Positions 50,131-58,824 of a stretch of DNA of 64,000 nt are shown piece after piece. Under the pieces are notes generated by a model, which had not been told where the DNA came from, searched no databases, and saw nothing but the letters and a program-made list of their open reading frames with translations. The DNA comes from Enterobacter asburiae (GTDB lineage: Bacteria > Pseudomonadota > Gammaproteobacteria > Enterobacterales > Enterobacteriaceae), in contig JAAQVN010000001.1 of assembly GCA_011754535.1 (NCBI GenBank), forward strand, positions 620,001-684,000, written 5' to 3'. Made by a program: the position numbers and the translations under genes. The number at the start of each line of letters is the position of its first letter. Position 1 is the stretch's first letter.

Positions 50131-51024
50131 AACAGGCGACACCGGTACTTTCTGCGCCCGATACGCGCTCGGTGAGCACCCCACTAATCGGTTAAAAAAC
50201 CGGGCAAAATAGGCAGGATCCTTAAACCCCAGCTGCCAGGCAATCTCGCTGACCGCGCTGTCGGAGAAGAGCAGCAGCCGTCTGGCTTCGCGCAGCTGGC
50301 GGTCGAAGATCAGCCGCTTCGGCGGGCGGTTGGCAAAGCGGCGGCAGATATCGGTCAGGCGGGATTCGGTGAGGTGCAGCTCGCCAGCGTATTCCGGCAC
50401 CGTCCAGTGCTGGTGGTAGTGCGCATCAATCAGCTGGGTAAAGCGCTGGAACAGCTTCAGCTCGCCGCGCATACCGCCCGAAGCGTGGTCGTCGAGCTTT
50501 GCGTTGCGCAGCAGCAGGGTAAAGACCGCCTGCGCCAGCAGGACCAGCGTGTGCTCGCGCCCCGGCAGCTGTTCCGTGGATTCCCGGGCAATCAGCTGCC
50601 AGTAATGCTTCAGCGCCGCCAGCTCGTCCGGCCTGTCGGCCAGCGAGAGGCAGATCCCCGGCAGGCCGAAAGCTTCCCGGGTGCCGGGGTAGAGCACCTC
50701 CAGCAGCGGCCAGATCAGATCCTCGCGTACCGTCAGCACGTGGCCGTCGCTGTCGGATTCGGTGATAAACGCGTGCGGCACCGACGGCGGCGTGAGGACG
50801 AACAGCGGGGCCTGCACCGAGTAGCGGTGATCGTCGAGCTGGAGCTCAATTTGCCCGGTATCGAGAAAGTGCATCTGAAAATACTGATCATGACGATGCG
50901 CCTGCATGTCGCGGCCAAAAAAGGCCGCCATGCGGGCGAACGACTGGTAGTGCACATCGTCGGTGCCCAGACTTTCGTCGTACTCCTTGCTGATATCAAT
51001 GTTGGCGATAGGGCTCTGGCACAT
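50092..51024 (-). CDS. hpaA: HpaA, AraC-type activator of hpaBC
   Basis: 310 residues. An N-terminal effector-binding cupin (HRHDQYFQMHFLDTGQIELQ, then LTPPSVPHAF) and C-terminal AraC helix-turn-helices (PEYAGELHLTESRLTDICRR and VSEIAWQLGFKDPAYFARFF). In E. coli W HpaA activates hpaBC in response to 4-HPA and related phenols. The tail VPLTPALSQRERE is translated from the intergenic repeat, an extension with no expected function. The start overlaps hpaX by 29 bp. Confidence 0.93.
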   Translation of the reverse strand: MCQSPIANIDISKEYDESLGTDDVHYQSFARMAAFFGRDMQAHRHDQYFQMHFLDTGQIELQLDDHRYSVQAPLFVLTPPSVPHAFITESDSDGHVLTVREDLIWPLLEVLYPGTREAFGLPGICLSLADRPDELAALKHYWQLIARESTEQLPGREHTLVLLAQAVFTLLLRNAKLDDHASGGMRGELKLFQRFTQLIDAHYHQHWTVPEYAGELHLTESRLTDICRRFANRPPKRLIFDRQLREARRLLLFSDSAVSEIAWQLGFKDPAYFARFFNRLVGCSPSAYRAQKVPVSPVPLTPALSQRERE

Positions 51025-52342
51025 GCTCGTTCCTCTGTTGATCCCGCTGCGTCATCGGAATGCGCGTCAGCACCAGCGCGCCGACCACCAGCAGCCCGGC
51101 CACAAACCACAGCCCGGAGCTGAAGCTGCCGGTCGCGTCGCGCAGGATCCCAATCAGCAATGGGCTGACGGCGGATCCGACGTTGCCGATGGCGTTGATC
51201 ACTGCCAGCGCCACCGCCCGGGACTGCAGGCTAATAACCTGGTCCGGCGTGGTCCAGAATATCGCCATGGCGGTAAAGGATCCGGTTGAGGCCATAATGA
51301 TGCCAAGCAGCTGGATCAGGCTGTGATCGGTGGCTGAGGCCAGCATCCATCCCGCCGCAGCGAACAGGTACGGCAGGATGGTGTGCTTTTTTCGCTCTTT
51401 CAGCCTGTCGGAGCGGCGGCTCCACCAGATCATCCCGAGGATGGTGCAAAACTGCGGGATCGCCGCCAGCAGGCCGATGACGATGTTGCTGCTGCCCGTG
51501 TTGAAGCTTTGCAGGATCTGTGGCGTCCAGATGTTAATGGCGCTCAGGGTGTTGGTCAGGCAGAAGTAGGCCAGCGTGTAGAGCAGCACCGCAGGCGTCA
51601 GCACCTCGCGCAGCGTCGATCGCGGCGTGACGGATTGGGCAATGGCGACCTCCTGCTCGCGGGCGATCATCGCTTTCAGCGCCCGCTTTTCGTCATCGTC
51701 CAGCCAGGTGGCCTGATCCGGCGTGTCGTTGAGGTAAAACCAGGTCACCAAGCCGAGCACCACCGACGGCAGCCCCTCCAGCAGGAACAGCCACTGCCAG
51801 CCCTTCAGGTTCCATAGCCCGTCCATCGCCAGAATGTAGCCGGAGAGGATCGAGCCAAGCATCATGGTCACCGGCATGGCGATCATAAACAGCGCGTTGG
51901 CGCGGGCGCGGTGATAGGCCGGGAACCACCAGGTGAGATAGACCAGGATCCCCGGCAGGAAGCCAGCTTCGGCGATGCCCACCAGCATGCGCAGGACGTA
52001 GAGCGTTTCAGGGCTGGTGGCGAACATGGTGCAGGTGGAGGCGATGCCCCACACCACCATGATCCCGGCGATCCAGCGGCGAGCGCCGATTTTCGCCAGC
52101 ATGATGTTGCTCGGGATCCCGCACAGCACGTAGGTGACGTAAAACAGCGTCGCGGCCAGGCCAAACATGGTCGACGTGAGGCCCAGATCTTTACCCATCG
52201 TCAGCCCGGCAAAGCCGATGTTGATGCGGTCAAGGAACGAAAAGACAAACAGGATAAAGAGAAACACGATCAAACGACGGAACAGCTTGTTGATCGCGCG
52301 ATGTTCTATAGCTTTCATATCTTGCAGGGTAGAGGTCGTCAT
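50996..52342 (-). CDS. hpaX: HpaX, 4-hydroxyphenylacetate permease
   Basis: 448 residues with 12 helices, of the anion:cation symporter branch of the MFS. FSFLDRINIGFAGLTMGKDL in helix 1-2 is the family motif (D-R-x-N), and MIWWSRRSDRLKERKKH the middle loop. It imports 4-HPA with protons. It lies between hpaI (21 bp upstream) and hpaA, as in E. coli W. Confidence 0.94.
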   Translation of the reverse strand: MTTSTLQDMKAIEHRAINKLFRRLIVFLFILFVFSFLDRINIGFAGLTMGKDLGLTSTMFGLAATLFYVTYVLCGIPSNIMLAKIGARRWIAGIMVVWGIASTCTMFATSPETLYVLRMLVGIAEAGFLPGILVYLTWWFPAYHRARANALFMIAMPVTMMLGSILSGYILAMDGLWNLKGWQWLFLLEGLPSVVLGLVTWFYLNDTPDQATWLDDDEKRALKAMIAREQEVAIAQSVTPRSTLREVLTPAVLLYTLAYFCLTNTLSAINIWTPQILQSFNTGSSNIVIGLLAAIPQFCTILGMIWWSRRSDRLKERKKHTILPYLFAAAGWMLASATDHSLIQLLGIIMASTGSFTAMAIFWTTPDQVISLQSRAVALAVINAIGNVGSAVSPLLIGILRDATGSFSSGLWFVAGLLVVGALVLTRIPMTQRDQQRNEHVPEPYRQH

Positions 52343-52363
52343 GCTGCGCTCCAGATCTTACGT

Positions 52364-53161
52364 TTAGTAGACGGATTTATTGTTATTCACTGACGTAACC
52401 GGTTGTTCGATAAAGCGCGCCGCCAGCGCTTCGGCGCCGCGGGCGAGCAGGGTGGTGTCGACGCCGACGGCGACAAACAGCGCGCCGAGTTCAAGGTAGC
52501 GTTTCGCCAGCTGCTCGTTCGCCATCAGAATGCCGGGGGCTTTACCCGCCGCACGGATCTGCGCGATTGCCTGCTCGATGGCGGCCTGCACCTCTGGGTG
52601 CTGCGGGTTGCCGGCAAAGCCCATGTCGGCGCTCAGATCCGCCGGGCCGATAAACACGCCGTCGACCCCTTCCACGTCCAGGATCTGCGGCAGGTTTTTC
52701 AGCGCCTCGCGGGTTTCAATCTGCACCAGCACGCACATGGCGTCGTTGGCCTGCTGCAGGTAGTCCGGGATGCGGTTCCAGCGCGAGGCGCGCGCCAGGG
52801 CGCTGCCGACGCCGCGAATGCCCGCGGGCGGGTAGCGGGTGGCACGTACCGCCAGCAGCGCCTCGTCGGCGTTTTGCACCATCGGCACCAGCAGGGTTTG
52901 CGCCCCCACGTCCAGCAGCTGTTTGATCTGCACCGGGTCGTTCCACGAAGGGCGCACCACCGGCTGGCTGGTGTACGGCGCGATAGCCTGCAGCTGGGTT
53001 AAGACGGTCTGCACGCTGTTCGGCGCGTGCTCGCCGTCGATCAGCAGCCAGTCGAAGCCTGCCCCCGCCAGCAGCTCGGCGCTGTAGCTGCTGGTCAGCC
53101 CCAGCCATAACCCGATTTGCGGACGGCCCGCCTGCAGCGCCGCTTTGAATACGTTTTGCAT
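52364..53161 (-). CDS. hpaI: HpaI, 4-hydroxy-2-oxoheptanedioate aldolase
   Basis: 265 residues from ATG 53161, after GTAAGGAG; the 18-base longer frame overlaps hpaH. This is a class II pyruvate aldolase that splits HHED to pyruvate and succinate semialdehyde. Metal-site Glu/Asp lie in [11 protein letters not shown] and [12 protein letters not shown], and the catalytic His-Arg region is [10 protein letters not shown] and VVRPSWND. Last enzyme of the route. Confidence 0.95.
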   Translation of the reverse strand: MQNVFKAALQAGRPQIGLWLGLTSSYSAELLAGAGFDWLLIDGEHAPNSVQTVLTQLQAIAPYTSQPVVRPSWNDPVQIKQLLDVGAQTLLVPMVQNADEALLAVRATRYPPAGIRGVGSALARASRWNRIPDYLQQANDAMCVLVQIETREALKNLPQILDVEGVDGVFIGPADLSADMGFAGNPQHPEVQAAIEQAIAQIRAAGKAPGILMANEQLAKRYLELGALFVAVGVDTTLLARGAEALAARFIEQPVTSVNNNKSVY

Positions 53162-53171
53162 GTTTGTCTCC

Positions 53172-53975
53172 TTACACAAAGCGGCAGCTGATGGAGCCCA
53201 TGCTGCCGTAGTCGACGTGGAAGGTGTCGCCTCTGCTGGCCGGCACCGGGCGGGTAAACGAGCCGCCGAGGATTATTTGTCCCGGCTCAAGCTGCACGTC
53301 GTACGGCGCAAGCTTGTTCGCCAGCCACGCCACGCCGTTCGCCGGGTGGTTAAGCACGCCTGCGGCAACGCCGGTCTCTTCGATCACGCCGTTGCGGTAG
53401 AGCAGGGCGGAGATCCAGCGCAGATCCAGCTCGTCGGGCTTAATCGGGCGACCGCCGAGGATCACCCCCGCGTTGGCGGCGTTATCGGAGATAGTGTCGA
53501 ACACCTTGCGCGGGCGCTGGGTTTCCGGGTCGACGTTGTGGCAGCGGGCATCGATCAGCTCCAGCGCGGGGATGACGTAGTCCGTGGCGTTGTAGACGTC
53601 GAAGATCGTGCAGTTCGGGCCGCGCAGCGGTTTTGCCAGTACGAAGGCCAGCTCCACTTCGATGCGCGGGACGATGAAGCGATCGACGGGGATGTCGCTG
53701 CCGTCGTGGAAGAACATGTCGTCCAGCAGCGCGCCGTAGTCCGGCTCGCTGATCTGCGAGCTGGCCTGCATCGCTTTGGAGGTGAGGCCGATCTTGTGGC
53801 CTTTCAGCACGCGGCCTTCGGCGATTTTCAGGCTCACCCATTCGCGCTGGACGGCATAGGCGTCTTCAATCGTAATCTCCGGGTACTCAAGGGAGATCGC
53901 ACGGATCTGCTCCCGGGACTGCTCCGCCTGATGCAGGCGATGGGCGATCAGGGTATGGGTATGTTTGTCGAGCAT
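53172..53975 (-). CDS. hpaH: HpaH, 2-oxo-hept-4-ene-1,7-dioate hydratase
   Basis: 267 residues of the FAA-hydrolase-like hydratase family. It adds water to OHED to give HHED with Mg2+. Typical segments are [32 protein letters not shown] and [12 protein letters not shown], with the metal-binding acidic residues. It precedes hpaI by 10 bp and is separated from hpaF by 69 bp that contain an intergenic repeat. Confidence 0.95.
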   Translation of the reverse strand: MLDKHTHTLIAHRLHQAEQSREQIRAISLEYPEITIEDAYAVQREWVSLKIAEGRVLKGHKIGLTSKAMQASSQISEPDYGALLDDMFFHDGSDIPVDRFIVPRIEVELAFVLAKPLRGPNCTIFDVYNATDYVIPALELIDARCHNVDPETQRPRKVFDTISDNAANAGVILGGRPIKPDELDLRWISALLYRNGVIEETGVAAGVLNHPANGVAWLANKLAPYDVQLEPGQIILGGSFTRPVPASRGDTFHVDYGSMGSISCRFV

Positions 53976-54002
53976 GGCGATATCCTGTTATACGTTTGTT
54001 TT

Positions 54003-54038
54003 CTCCCTCTCCCCGTGGGAGAGGGACGGGGTGAGGGG
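54003..54038. repeat. palindromic intergenic repeat inside the hpa operon
   Basis: CTCCCTCTCCCCGTGGGAGA followed by GGGACGGGGTGAGGGG, between hpaF and hpaH. Unlike the other copies it lies within an operon, so its hairpin may lower or adjust expression of the genes downstream (hpaH, I, X, A). Confidence 0.82.
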
Positions 54039-54044
54039 ACGGTT

Positions 54045-54425
54045 TTACTTAAACAACGCGTGCACGTTGTTCTGTTTGTAATTGAGCGTCGGGTGCAGCT
54101 CGTCGAGCTCAAACGACAGCGCCAGATAGCGGCTCGCCATCAGATCTGCAAAATGCGTTTTGATCAGTGCAAACAGCATCTCCCCCACGGCTTCCCGGCT
54201 CTCCAGACTGCGCCCGGCGCCGATTTTCAGCGTCATATGCACAAAGGCGTAATCGTGCTTGCCGTCGGCCATCTGCCAGGTATCCAGCCAGTGGGCGCGA
54301 CTGCGGATACCGCCGATGGGGAAGATGCCCGTGGCGGCGAGTGCCTCGTTCACTTTGGCGAACAGCCCCGGCAGGTCGGCCTGCTCGCGGATGTTGTCGG
54401 TACATTCGGCAATAAAGTGCGGCAT
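54045..54425 (-). CDS. hpaF: HpaF, 5-carboxymethyl-2-hydroxymuconate isomerase
   Basis: 126 residues of the tautomerase superfamily (CHMI). The catalytic amino-terminal Pro follows Met (MPHFIAECTDNIREQ). It isomerises CHM to OPET as a trimer. It starts 9 bp after the hpaD stop. Confidence 0.95.
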   Translation of the reverse strand: MPHFIAECTDNIREQADLPGLFAKVNEALAATGIFPIGGIRSRAHWLDTWQMADGKHDYAFVHMTLKIGAGRSLESREAVGEMLFALIKTHFADLMASRYLALSFELDELHPTLNYKQNNVHALFK

Positions 54426-54434
54426 GGTGGCTCC

Positions 54435-55286
54435 TTACGCGGGCAGCGGGAAAACGGCGTTAACCTGGCCGGTGCCGGAGCTGGCGAACAGCTCGGTGAG
54501 GAACTCCACCCTGCCGTCGTATTTGTCCCAGCCGAGCATCCCCAGCAGCATCACCGTGTCGTGCATGTTGCCCTCGCCGTAGCAGTAGTCGGCGTACTCC
54601 GGCAGCATGCTGCAAAACTCTTTGAACTGGCCTTCGCGCCACAGCTTCACCACGCGCTCGTCCATCTGGCGGTCGAACTCGCGGGTGTAGCTGTTCATTC
54701 CCTCTTCCGCGCGCTGGTCGTCGATAAAGCGGTGTGACAGCGAGCCGCTGGCGAGCACCGCCACGGTGCCGTCGTATTTCTCGATGGCGCTGACGATGGC
54801 CTCGCCCAGCCGGCGGCTGTCGGCGAAGTCGTGAACCGTGCAGAACGCCGAGATGGAGACCACTTTGAAGTGCTTATCCGCGTTCATGTAGCGCATCGGC
54901 ACCAGCGTGCCGTACTCCAGCTTGAGGCTCGGGATGTTGTGCGCTTTGGCGCGCACGCCCAGCTTCACCGCCTCGTCGGCAATCAGCTGGCCGAGCGCCG
55001 GGTTGCCGTCGTAGTCGTAGGTCATGTCGCGGATAAAGTGCGGCAGCTCGTTGCTGGTGTAGACGCCCGAGAAATGGTCCGCACAGTTAATGTGGTACGC
55101 GCTGTTCACCAGCCAGTGGGTGTCGAACACGATGATGGTGTCCACGCCCAGCTCGCGGCAGCGCTTGCTGATTTCTTTATGTCCGTCGATGGCCGACTGT
55201 CGGCAGCCGTGGTTTTTGCCCGGCAGCTCGGAGAGGTACATCGACGGCACATGGGTGATTTTTGCCGCTAACGCCAGTTTACCCAT
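54435..55286 (-). CDS. hpaD: HpaD, homoprotocatechuate 2,3-dioxygenase
   Basis: 283 residues from ATG 55286, preceded by a GGGGG stretch at the end of hpaE. This is a type III extradiol (LigB-like) dioxygenase that opens the ring of homoprotocatechuate with Fe2+. Metal His positions are in ITHVPSMYL and LPGKNHGCRQ, and the catalytic-His region in VLASGSLSHRF. A five-codon longer frame overlaps hpaE and is less likely. Confidence 0.94.
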   Translation of the reverse strand: MGKLALAAKITHVPSMYLSELPGKNHGCRQSAIDGHKEISKRCRELGVDTIIVFDTHWLVNSAYHINCADHFSGVYTSNELPHFIRDMTYDYDGNPALGQLIADEAVKLGVRAKAHNIPSLKLEYGTLVPMRYMNADKHFKVVSISAFCTVHDFADSRRLGEAIVSAIEKYDGTVAVLASGSLSHRFIDDQRAEEGMNSYTREFDRQMDERVVKLWREGQFKEFCSMLPEYADYCYGEGNMHDTVMLLGMLGWDKYDGRVEFLTELFASSGTGQVNAVFPLPA

Positions 55287-55288
55287 GA

Positions 55289-56755
55289 TCAGATCCCCCA
55301 TTTTGGAATCGGGTGGTCGCCCATCGAGATGCAGACGTTCTTCATCTCGGCGAACACTTCGAAGCTGTACTCGCCGCCCTCGCGGCCGGTGCCGGATGCC
55401 TTCACGCCGCCAAACGGCTGGCGCAGGTCGCGCACGTTTTGGGTGTTGACGAAAACCATCCCCGCTTCGATGCTGCGCGCCAGGCGCAGCACTTTGCTGA
55501 CGTCCTGGGTCCAGATGTATGACGCCAGGCCGTACTCCACGTCGTTCGCCAGGCGCAGGCCCTCCGCTTCGTCCTTAAACGGCAGCAGGCAGGCCACCGG
55601 CCCGAAGATTTCCTCCTGCGCCACGCGCATGCGGTTGTCGACGTCCGCCAGCACCGTCGGGCGCAGGAAGTTGCCGCCTTTCAGGTGCGCGGGCAGATCG
55701 GTCGGTTTGTCCGGGCCGCCCGCCAGCAGGGTTGCACCCTCTTCAATGCCGAGGCGGATGTAGCCGGAGACTTTCTCCCAGTGCTGCTGGCTGATGAGCG
55801 CGCCAATCTGGGTATTCGGATCGTTTGGATCCCCAACGCGCAGGCGGTTGGCGCGCTCGGCAAAGCGCTTGACGAACTCCGGGTAGATGCTCTGCTGAAT
55901 GAAGATGCGCGAGCCCGCGGTGCAGCGCTCGCCGTTGATCGAGAAGATGGTGAACAGGGCGGCGTCCAGCGCGCGCTCGATGTCGGCATCTTCAAAAATC
56001 AGCACCGGGGATTTGCCGCCCAGCTCCATGGAGTATTTCTTCAGCCCGGCGTTTTTCATGATGTTACGCCCGGTGGCGGTGCCGCCGGTGAAGGAGACGG
56101 CGCGCACGTCGTGGTGGCGCACCAGCGCGTCGCCTGCCGTTGCGCCGTAGCCCTGCACTACGTTCAGCACGCCCGCCGGAATGCCCGCCTCCAGCGCCAG
56201 CTCGCCCAGACGGTCGGCGGTTAGCGGGGAGAGTTCAGACATCTTCAGCACCGCGGTGTTTCCGAGTGCCAGGCACGGCGCAACCTTCCAGGTGGCGGTC
56301 ATAAACGGCACGTTCCACGGCGACACCAGCGCGCAGACGCCCACCGGCTGCACCAGGGTGTAGTTGAGCATCTTGTCGTCAACCGGGTAGGTTTTGCCGT
56401 TCATCTGCTGGCACACCTCGGCGAAGAACTCGAAGTTGTGCGAGGCGCGCGGAATGAGCACGTTTTTGGTCTGGTGGATCGGCAGGCCGGTGTCGGCTGT
56501 TTCCATCGCGGCGATCTCAGGCACGTTTTGGTCGATCAGATCCCCCAGGCGACGCATCAGGCGCGCGCGCTCCTTCATCGGCAGGTTAGCCCACTTCGGG
56601 AATGCCTCTTTGGCGGCGGCGACGGCCTGGTGAATTTCAGCTTCTCCGCCGGAGGCGACTTCTGCTAATACCTCGCCGGAGGCCGGGTTGGTGGTGTGGA
56701 AGTACTCGCTTCCGGCGACGTTTTTACCGTTGATCCAGTGGTTAATCTTTTTCAT
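55289..56755 (-). CDS. hpaE: HpaE, CHMS dehydrogenase
   Basis: 488 residues of the aldehyde dehydrogenase family. It oxidises 5-carboxymethyl-2-hydroxymuconic semialdehyde with NAD+. The catalytic Cys is in INGERCTAGSRIF, the Glu in MELGGKSPVLIF, with VSPWNVPFMTATWK and FTGGTATGR. The start overlaps hpaG by 4 bp (ATGA). Confidence 0.96.
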   Translation of the reverse strand: MKKINHWINGKNVAGSEYFHTTNPASGEVLAEVASGGEAEIHQAVAAAKEAFPKWANLPMKERARLMRRLGDLIDQNVPEIAAMETADTGLPIHQTKNVLIPRASHNFEFFAEVCQQMNGKTYPVDDKMLNYTLVQPVGVCALVSPWNVPFMTATWKVAPCLALGNTAVLKMSELSPLTADRLGELALEAGIPAGVLNVVQGYGATAGDALVRHHDVRAVSFTGGTATGRNIMKNAGLKKYSMELGGKSPVLIFEDADIERALDAALFTIFSINGERCTAGSRIFIQQSIYPEFVKRFAERANRLRVGDPNDPNTQIGALISQQHWEKVSGYIRLGIEEGATLLAGGPDKPTDLPAHLKGGNFLRPTVLADVDNRMRVAQEEIFGPVACLLPFKDEAEGLRLANDVEYGLASYIWTQDVSKVLRLARSIEAGMVFVNTQNVRDLRQPFGGVKASGTGREGGEYSFEVFAEMKNVCISMGDHPIPKWGI

Positions 56756-58029
56756 TTTGCAGTCTCCTCGCTGACAATCCGGTTTACCAGGCGGCCTACG
56801 CCTTCCACTTCCACCACCACTTCATCCCCCGGCACCACGTCTGACAGCCCTTTTGGCGTGCCGGTGGCAATCATGTCGCCCGGCTGCAGGGTCATAAAAT
56901 CGCTCAGGTACGCGATCAGGAACGGGATGCTGAAAATGAGATCGGCGGTGGTCCCTTCCTGACGCAGCTCGCCGTTGACGAAGGTGCGAAGACGAAGGTT
57001 GTGCGGGTCGGGGATGGCCGCTTTCGGCATGATGTTCGGGCTAATGGGCGTAAGCCCGTCGCGGCTTTTGACCCGCAGGTTCGGGCGGTAGTAGTTTTCC
57101 AGGTAGTCGCGGATGGCGTAGTCGTTGCAGACCGTATAGCCCGCAACATACTCCATCGCCTCGGCTTCGCTGACCTTACGCGCGGTTTTACCGATGACCA
57201 CCACCAGCTCCGCTTCGTAATGCATGTATTCGATATTGTTCGGGCGCACCGAGGTCTGGCCGTCGCCATTAAAGGTGTTTGGCGCTTTGATAAACACCAG
57301 CGGCTCGGTGGGGGGCTTGAAGTCCAGCTCGCTGGCGTGGTCGGCATAGTTCAGGCCGAGGGCAAACAGCGTGGCCTGCGGCGGCGTGCTGTGCGCAATA
57401 ATGACGTTGCGCTCATCCACCACCGGGTTTTCCAGCGGCGGAAACCCTTCCGCCAGAATACGCACGCGATCCCCCGGGCGGATCTCAACGCGGCTTTGCG
57501 GGGTGCCGAGCAATATTGCATCGCCGGGGTTAAGGGTAGCGAACTCGCTCAGGGCGCTCAGCAGTTCGGCGGCGTTGCGCTGAAGATCGGCCGTGTTCCA
57601 GTGGTCCGCTTCGCGGCCGTTGATCTCGGTGATGATGGTCAGGTTGTCGACGTTATCAACGGCGACAGGTTCGCCGAGCGGGCAAAATCCGTCCCGGCAT
57701 TTGGCCTTGATGGCCGGGCGGTAGAAGCTCTCCTCCGGCAGGCTCACCTCGTTGGCCAGCGCATACCCCGCGATGTATTCCGCGGCCTCCTCCACGCGCA
57801 CCCTGCTGGCGGTTTTACCCACCACCAGTGCCACCGTCGCGCCGCTCAGCACCGTTTCCCCCTGTGGGAAGGGGATCGGTTCGCCCGCGCGAATCACGGT
57901 GTTATGCGGTTTGATAAACCACACCGGCGTTTTCGGCGGCGTGTTGTAGGGGGCTTTTTCAAATGCCTCACGCCAGGCTTCACGCTGGCTGTGATGGTTC
58001 AGCGCGACGGCAAAAACGGTACCTTTCAT
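56752..58029 (-). CDS. hpaG: HpaG, bifunctional OPET decarboxylase/HHDD isomerase
   Basis: 425 residues made of two tandem FAA-hydrolase-like halves (about 1-205 and 210-425). The C-terminal half keeps the metal Glu/Asp pattern YEAELVVVIGKTAR, IDPHNLRL-type sequence (IPDPHNLRLRTFVNGE) and MIATGTPKGLSD. The N-terminal half has a matching ALVVGKTASRV but is divergent. First gene of the hpaGEDFHIXA operon, facing hpaR across 271 bp. Confidence 0.95.
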   Translation of the reverse strand: MKGTVFAVALNHHSQREAWREAFEKAPYNTPPKTPVWFIKPHNTVIRAGEPIPFPQGETVLSGATVALVVGKTASRVRVEEAAEYIAGYALANEVSLPEESFYRPAIKAKCRDGFCPLGEPVAVDNVDNLTIITEINGREADHWNTADLQRNAAELLSALSEFATLNPGDAILLGTPQSRVEIRPGDRVRILAEGFPPLENPVVDERNVIIAHSTPPQATLFALGLNYADHASELDFKPPTEPLVFIKAPNTFNGDGQTSVRPNNIEYMHYEAELVVVIGKTARKVSEAEAMEYVAGYTVCNDYAIRDYLENYYRPNLRVKSRDGLTPISPNIMPKAAIPDPHNLRLRTFVNGELRQEGTTADLIFSIPFLIAYLSDFMTLQPGDMIATGTPKGLSDVVPGDEVVVEVEGVGRLVNRIVSEETAK

Positions 58030-58066
58030 TCACATACTCCTTACCCCGACGGCCCGGGTTATGATT

Positions 58067-58084
58067 TCATTAATATATTAATGA
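58067..58084. promoter_or_regulatory. HpaR operator palindrome
   Basis: TCATTAATATATTAATGA is a perfect 18-bp palindrome, 38 bp upstream of the hpaG start. MarR-type repressors such as HpaR bind AT-rich palindromes of this size. A half-site-like TTAATGATG occurs near 58277-58285, before hpaR. Confidence 0.7.
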
Positions 58085-58300
58085 TCTGGTTTTATGCTTT
58101 TGCTGTTCATTTCGCAATCAGAAGTGAAGAATTTGTGATATGAATAACAATAAATTTACATATTGATTTTTATGTCTATTAAAATCATATGGTTAAATAA
58201 ATTGACTGGTTTCTGTTAGACTTTTTGACGGAAAACGTGTTGTTTATAAAAACATCTTTTATGGATTGTTTACTTGTTAATGATGCAAAGGGGAGAGGCT

Positions 58301-58741
58301 ATGCATGATTCATTAACCATCGCGCTATTGCAGGCGCGGGAAGCGGCGATGTCCTACTTCCGACCGATTGTGAAGCGCCATAACCTCACCGAGCAGCAGT
58401 GGCGCATCGTGCGCGTGCTGGCTGAGCATCCGTCGATGGATTTTCACGACCTGGCGTTTCGCACCTGCATTTTGCGCCCGAGCCTGACCGGCATTCTGAC
58501 GCGCATGGAGCGCGACGGCCTGGTGCTGCGCCTGAAGCCGGTGAACGACCAGCGCAAGCTGTACGTGTCGCTGACCAAAGAGGGCAATGCGCTGTACGAG
58601 CACGCCCAGGCGCAGGTGGAAGAGGCGTATCAGCAGATTGAGGCGGAATACACGCCGGAGAAGATGAAGCAGCTGACGGCGCTGCTGGAAGAGTTTATTG
58701 AACTCGGAAACCGCCATAACGCAGCGCGGGAAGAAGAGTAA
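58301..58741 (+). CDS. hpaR: HpaR, MarR-type repressor of the hpa meta-cleavage operon
   Basis: 146 residues from ATG 58301, after GGGAGAGG. The winged helix reads [20 protein letters not shown], then [20 protein letters not shown], with the wing [14 protein letters not shown]. In E. coli W HpaR represses hpaG and its own promoter until 4-HPA or homoprotocatechuate binds. It is divergent from hpaG. Confidence 0.95.
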   Translation: MHDSLTIALLQAREAAMSYFRPIVKRHNLTEQQWRIVRVLAEHPSMDFHDLAFRTCILRPSLTGILTRMERDGLVLRLKPVNDQRKLYVSLTKEGNALYEHAQAQVEEAYQQIEAEYTPEKMKQLTALLEEFIELGNRHNAAREEE

Positions 58742-58768
58742 AAACCACAAATTCCAGGATGATTTTCG

Positions 58769-58795
58769 TAAAGTTTTCCCTTTCCAGGCCGAAAA
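58769..58795 (+). promoter_or_regulatory. FliA (sigma-28) promoter of tsr
   Basis: TAAAGTTT (58769-58776), an 11-bp spacer and GCCGAAAA (58788-58795) match the sigma-28 consensus TAAAGTTT-N11-GCCGATAA at 15 of 16 positions. It lies about 30 bp before the tsr start, so tsr belongs to the flagellar regulon. Confidence 0.88.
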
Positions 58796-58824
58796 TTCTG
58801 TATCTGTCTGAGGAAAGAGAAAAC

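Noticed and set aside
53145..54737. 530-residue plus-strand frame across hpaH, hpaF and part of hpaD
   Set aside because: It is antisense to three well-supported genes and has a repetitive, domain-free composition.
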